Shown here piece after piece: positions 6,039-7,371 of a stretch of DNA of 7,371 nt. Below the pieces are notes generated by a model that was not told the DNA's origin, ran no database searches, and worked only from the letters and a program-made list of their open reading frames with translations. Location: the NCBI GenBank assembly GCA_012513235.1, contig JAAZCO010000089.1, positions 1 through 7,371 of the forward strand. Direction: 5' to 3'. The first letter of the stretch is position 1. Each line of letters begins with the position of its first letter. This DNA comes from Gammaproteobacteria bacterium. GTDB lineage: Bacteria; Pseudomonadota; Gammaproteobacteria; Pseudomonadales; Pseudomonadaceae. A program made the translations under genes and the position numbers.

Positions 6039-6652
6039 AGAGGCGTTGGGTTCCGTTTAAGTAAAAGCGCAATGCGCGCATCCAAGCGATCTAAATTCAG
6101 CTTGAGTTGATCGATTTCGTTAAAGCGCGTTTGTGCTTCAAGACGGCCTACTAGTGTGCGTGACTCTTCAGCTAAATAATCCGCTGCATTGAGATGCCAG
6201 CTGCGCGCGGATTGTTTCGCCCAATCACTGCGGCTGCGTAGGTGCTTACTCACCAATGCAGTGCCCAGTGGCCCAAGCCAACGTGACACTTCATATTCCC
6301 AGTCGAGTTCGAGGCTTTGTAGAATCTCCGCCAAAGTCATCAGTAACCCACTGTTACCGTCGAGACTGACATCAGGGTGGTGCAGCACACTGGTTTTATC
6401 GGCACTGGTGGCCAGTTTGAGCAATAGGCTGGCCGGTGCAGTTAAGGTGCAATCCGCTGGCGCATCCCAGTGTTGAGCTAATTGAATACCGTCATTGAGC
6501 GGAATTAAATACACTGTAGTAGCGGGCATCGTGCAAGCAATGGCAATCACTTGTCCAGCTAAAGGTGCTAAGCGCGCTTGCGCGGTGCTGTCGAGTTTAA
6601 GCACAGAATTGAGGGCCGTTTCGGCACTGGCCAAAGCGAACTGCATGATCAT
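6035..6652 (-). CDS. ubiJ: Ubiquinone biosynthesis accessory factor UbiJ (SCP2-like lipid-binding protein)
   Basis: Accessory protein of the aerobic ubiquinone pathway. With UbiK it scaffolds the soluble Ubi complex and binds lipid intermediates. At 205 residues it matches the family (E. coli 201). The N-terminal half (about 15-115) fits an SCP2-like domain with the pattern DVSLDGNSGLL (94-104). LDWEYEVSRWLG (116-127) is the characteristic UbiJ middle segment. The last 30 residues (about 175-200, NEIDQLKLNLDRLDARIALL) form a heptad-like coiled coil of the kind used to pair with UbiK. The start ATG overlaps the ubiE stop as TAATG. A second in-frame ATG lies two codons later, but the first is better placed for coupling. 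Identification rests on both sequence features and the ubiE-ubiJ-ubiB order. Confidence 0.95.
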   Translation of the reverse strand: MIMQFALASAETALNSVLKLDSTAQARLAPLAGQVIAIACTMPATTVYLIPLNDGIQLAQHWDAPADCTLTAPASLLLKLATSADKTSVLHHPDVSLDGNSGLLMTLAEILQSLELDWEYEVSRWLGPLGTALVSKHLRSRSDWAKQSARSWHLNAADYLAEESRTLVGRLEAQTRFNEIDQLKLNLDRLDARIALLLKRNPTPL

Positions 6653-7371
6653 TAGGGCTTAATTCCACGGTGCAGAGCGACAATACCACCGGTCATATTG
6701 TGGAAGGTGATGCGCTCAAAACCGGCATCGGCCATCATGCCTTTTAAGGTTTCTTGATCGGGGTGCATGCGAATCGATTCAGCTAAGTAGCGGTAGCTGT
6801 CAGCATCATCGGTAATCAGCTTGCCGGCCAATGGCATAAATTTAAACGAGTAGGCATCGTAAAATTTGGACAATAATGGATTGCTGGGCTTAGAAAATTC
6901 CAGAATCAATAAACGACCACCGGGCTTAAGTACACGCAGCATGGAGCGCAGAGCATCTTCTTTATGGGTGACGTTACGCAGACCAAAAGCAATGGTGACC
7001 ACATCAAAGTGATTGTCAGGGAAGGGCAGTTTTTCTGCATCAGCCTGCACAAAGTTGATATTGCCGGATACGCCTTTATCAAGTAAACGGTCACGACCGA
7101 CTTTGAGCATGGACGCGTTGATATCGGCCAGTACCACCTCACCCTCTGGACCCACGAGGCTGGAGAACTTACGCGCTAAGTCACCGGTACCACCGGCAAT
7201 ATCCAACACTTTATTACCGCGACGTACGCCGGATAATTCAATGGTAAAACGCTTCCATAAGCGGTGCATACCACCTGAAAGTACGTCATTCATAATGTCG
7301 TAACGGGCAGCGACTGAGTGGAAAACTTCGGCTACTTTGCCGGCTTTTTCGCTTTCAGGTACGTTTTTAAA
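6652..7371 (-). CDS. ubiE: Demethylmenaquinone/2-methoxy-6-polyprenyl-benzoquinol C-methyltransferase UbiE, N-terminus beyond the right edge
   Basis: SAM-dependent class I methyltransferase that adds the C-methyl group in ubiquinone synthesis, and in menaquinone synthesis where that is made. 239 codons are visible. The first residues (FKNVPESEKAGKVAEVFHSV) align with about residue 13 of E. coli UbiE, so only some 12-16 N-terminal residues and the start codon are missing. Diagnostic motifs, numbered from the first visible codon, are FHSVAARYD (17-25), SAM motif I DIAGGTGD (57-64), the ADIN acidic loop that binds the ribose, PFPDNHFD, the UbiE signature FGLRNVT, LKPGGRLLILEFSKP, and the near-invariant DADSYRYLAESIRMHPDQ followed by GGIVALHRG at the C-terminus. 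An internal ATG at 7293 is not the start, because conserved sequence continues upstream of it to the edge. The stop overlaps the ubiJ start by one base. Confidence 0.97.
   Translation of the reverse strand, partial: FKNVPESEKAGKVAEVFHSVAARYDIMNDVLSGGMHRLWKRFTIELSGVRRGNKVLDIAGGTGDLARKFSSLVGPEGEVVLADINASMLKVGRDRLLDKGVSGNINFVQADAEKLPFPDNHFDVVTIAFGLRNVTHKEDALRSMLRVLKPGGRLLILEFSKPSNPLLSKFYDAYSFKFMPLAGKLITDDADSYRYLAESIRMHPDQETLKGMMADAGFERITFHNMTGGIVALHRGIKP

Noticed and set aside
7291..7293. ATG at 7293 as the ubiE start
   Set aside because: The same frame continues upstream to the window edge with strongly conserved UbiE sequence (FHSVAARYD), so the true start lies outside the window.

Overview
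The window is a dense, single-direction stretch of gammaproteobacterial chromosome. All ten genes supported here are on the minus strand, so transcription runs from the right edge to the left. The gene order ubiE-ubiJ-ubiB-hisI-hisE-tatA-tatB-tatC-rsmE is the arrangement known from Pseudomonas (from memory, around PA5063-PA5071 in P. aeruginosa). Base composition looks close to half G+C by eye, much lower than typical Pseudomonas. A low-GC member of the Pseudomonadaceae (Thiopseudomonas/Denitrificimonas-like) is therefore my best guess; this is an inference from synteny and composition only.

Layout from right to left (5' to 3' of transcription): ubiE, cut by the right edge and missing a short N-terminus (6652-7371); ubiJ (6035-6652); ubiB (4461-6038); hisI (4031-4411, ATG start preferred over an upstream TTG); hisE (3684-4019); tatA (3424-3660); tatB (3089-3415); tatC (2289-3092); an RsmE-family rRNA methyltransferase (1585-2292); and a P1B-type Zn/Cd/Pb-exporting ATPase, cut by the left edge after 515 codons (1-1547). 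There is no gene-free stretch over 300 bases. The longest gaps are 49 bp (ubiB-hisI) and 37 bp (rsmE-cadA). Four junctions overlap by 1 to 4 bases (ubiE/ubiJ, ubiJ/ubiB, tatB/tatC, tatC/rsmE), which suggests translational coupling.

Functionally the run holds three housekeeping modules. UbiE (C-methylation), UbiJ (lipid-binding scaffold) and UbiB (atypical kinase/ATPase) serve ubiquinone biosynthesis. HisE and HisI carry out steps 2 and 3 of histidine biosynthesis as separate proteins. TatA, TatB and TatC form the complete twin-arginine translocase. The RsmE-like enzyme and the metal-efflux ATPase follow. The ATPase is the one gene that looks like a lineage-specific neighbour rather than part of the conserved block.

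I found no RNA genes, CRISPR arrays, insertion sequences, phage genes or convincing terminators. I see no previously undescribed system. The points most worth checking are the divergent RsmE-like protein, the metal ATPase placed directly behind the conserved block with a one-cysteine metal-binding domain, and the translation signals that distinguish tatA from tatB and tatC.
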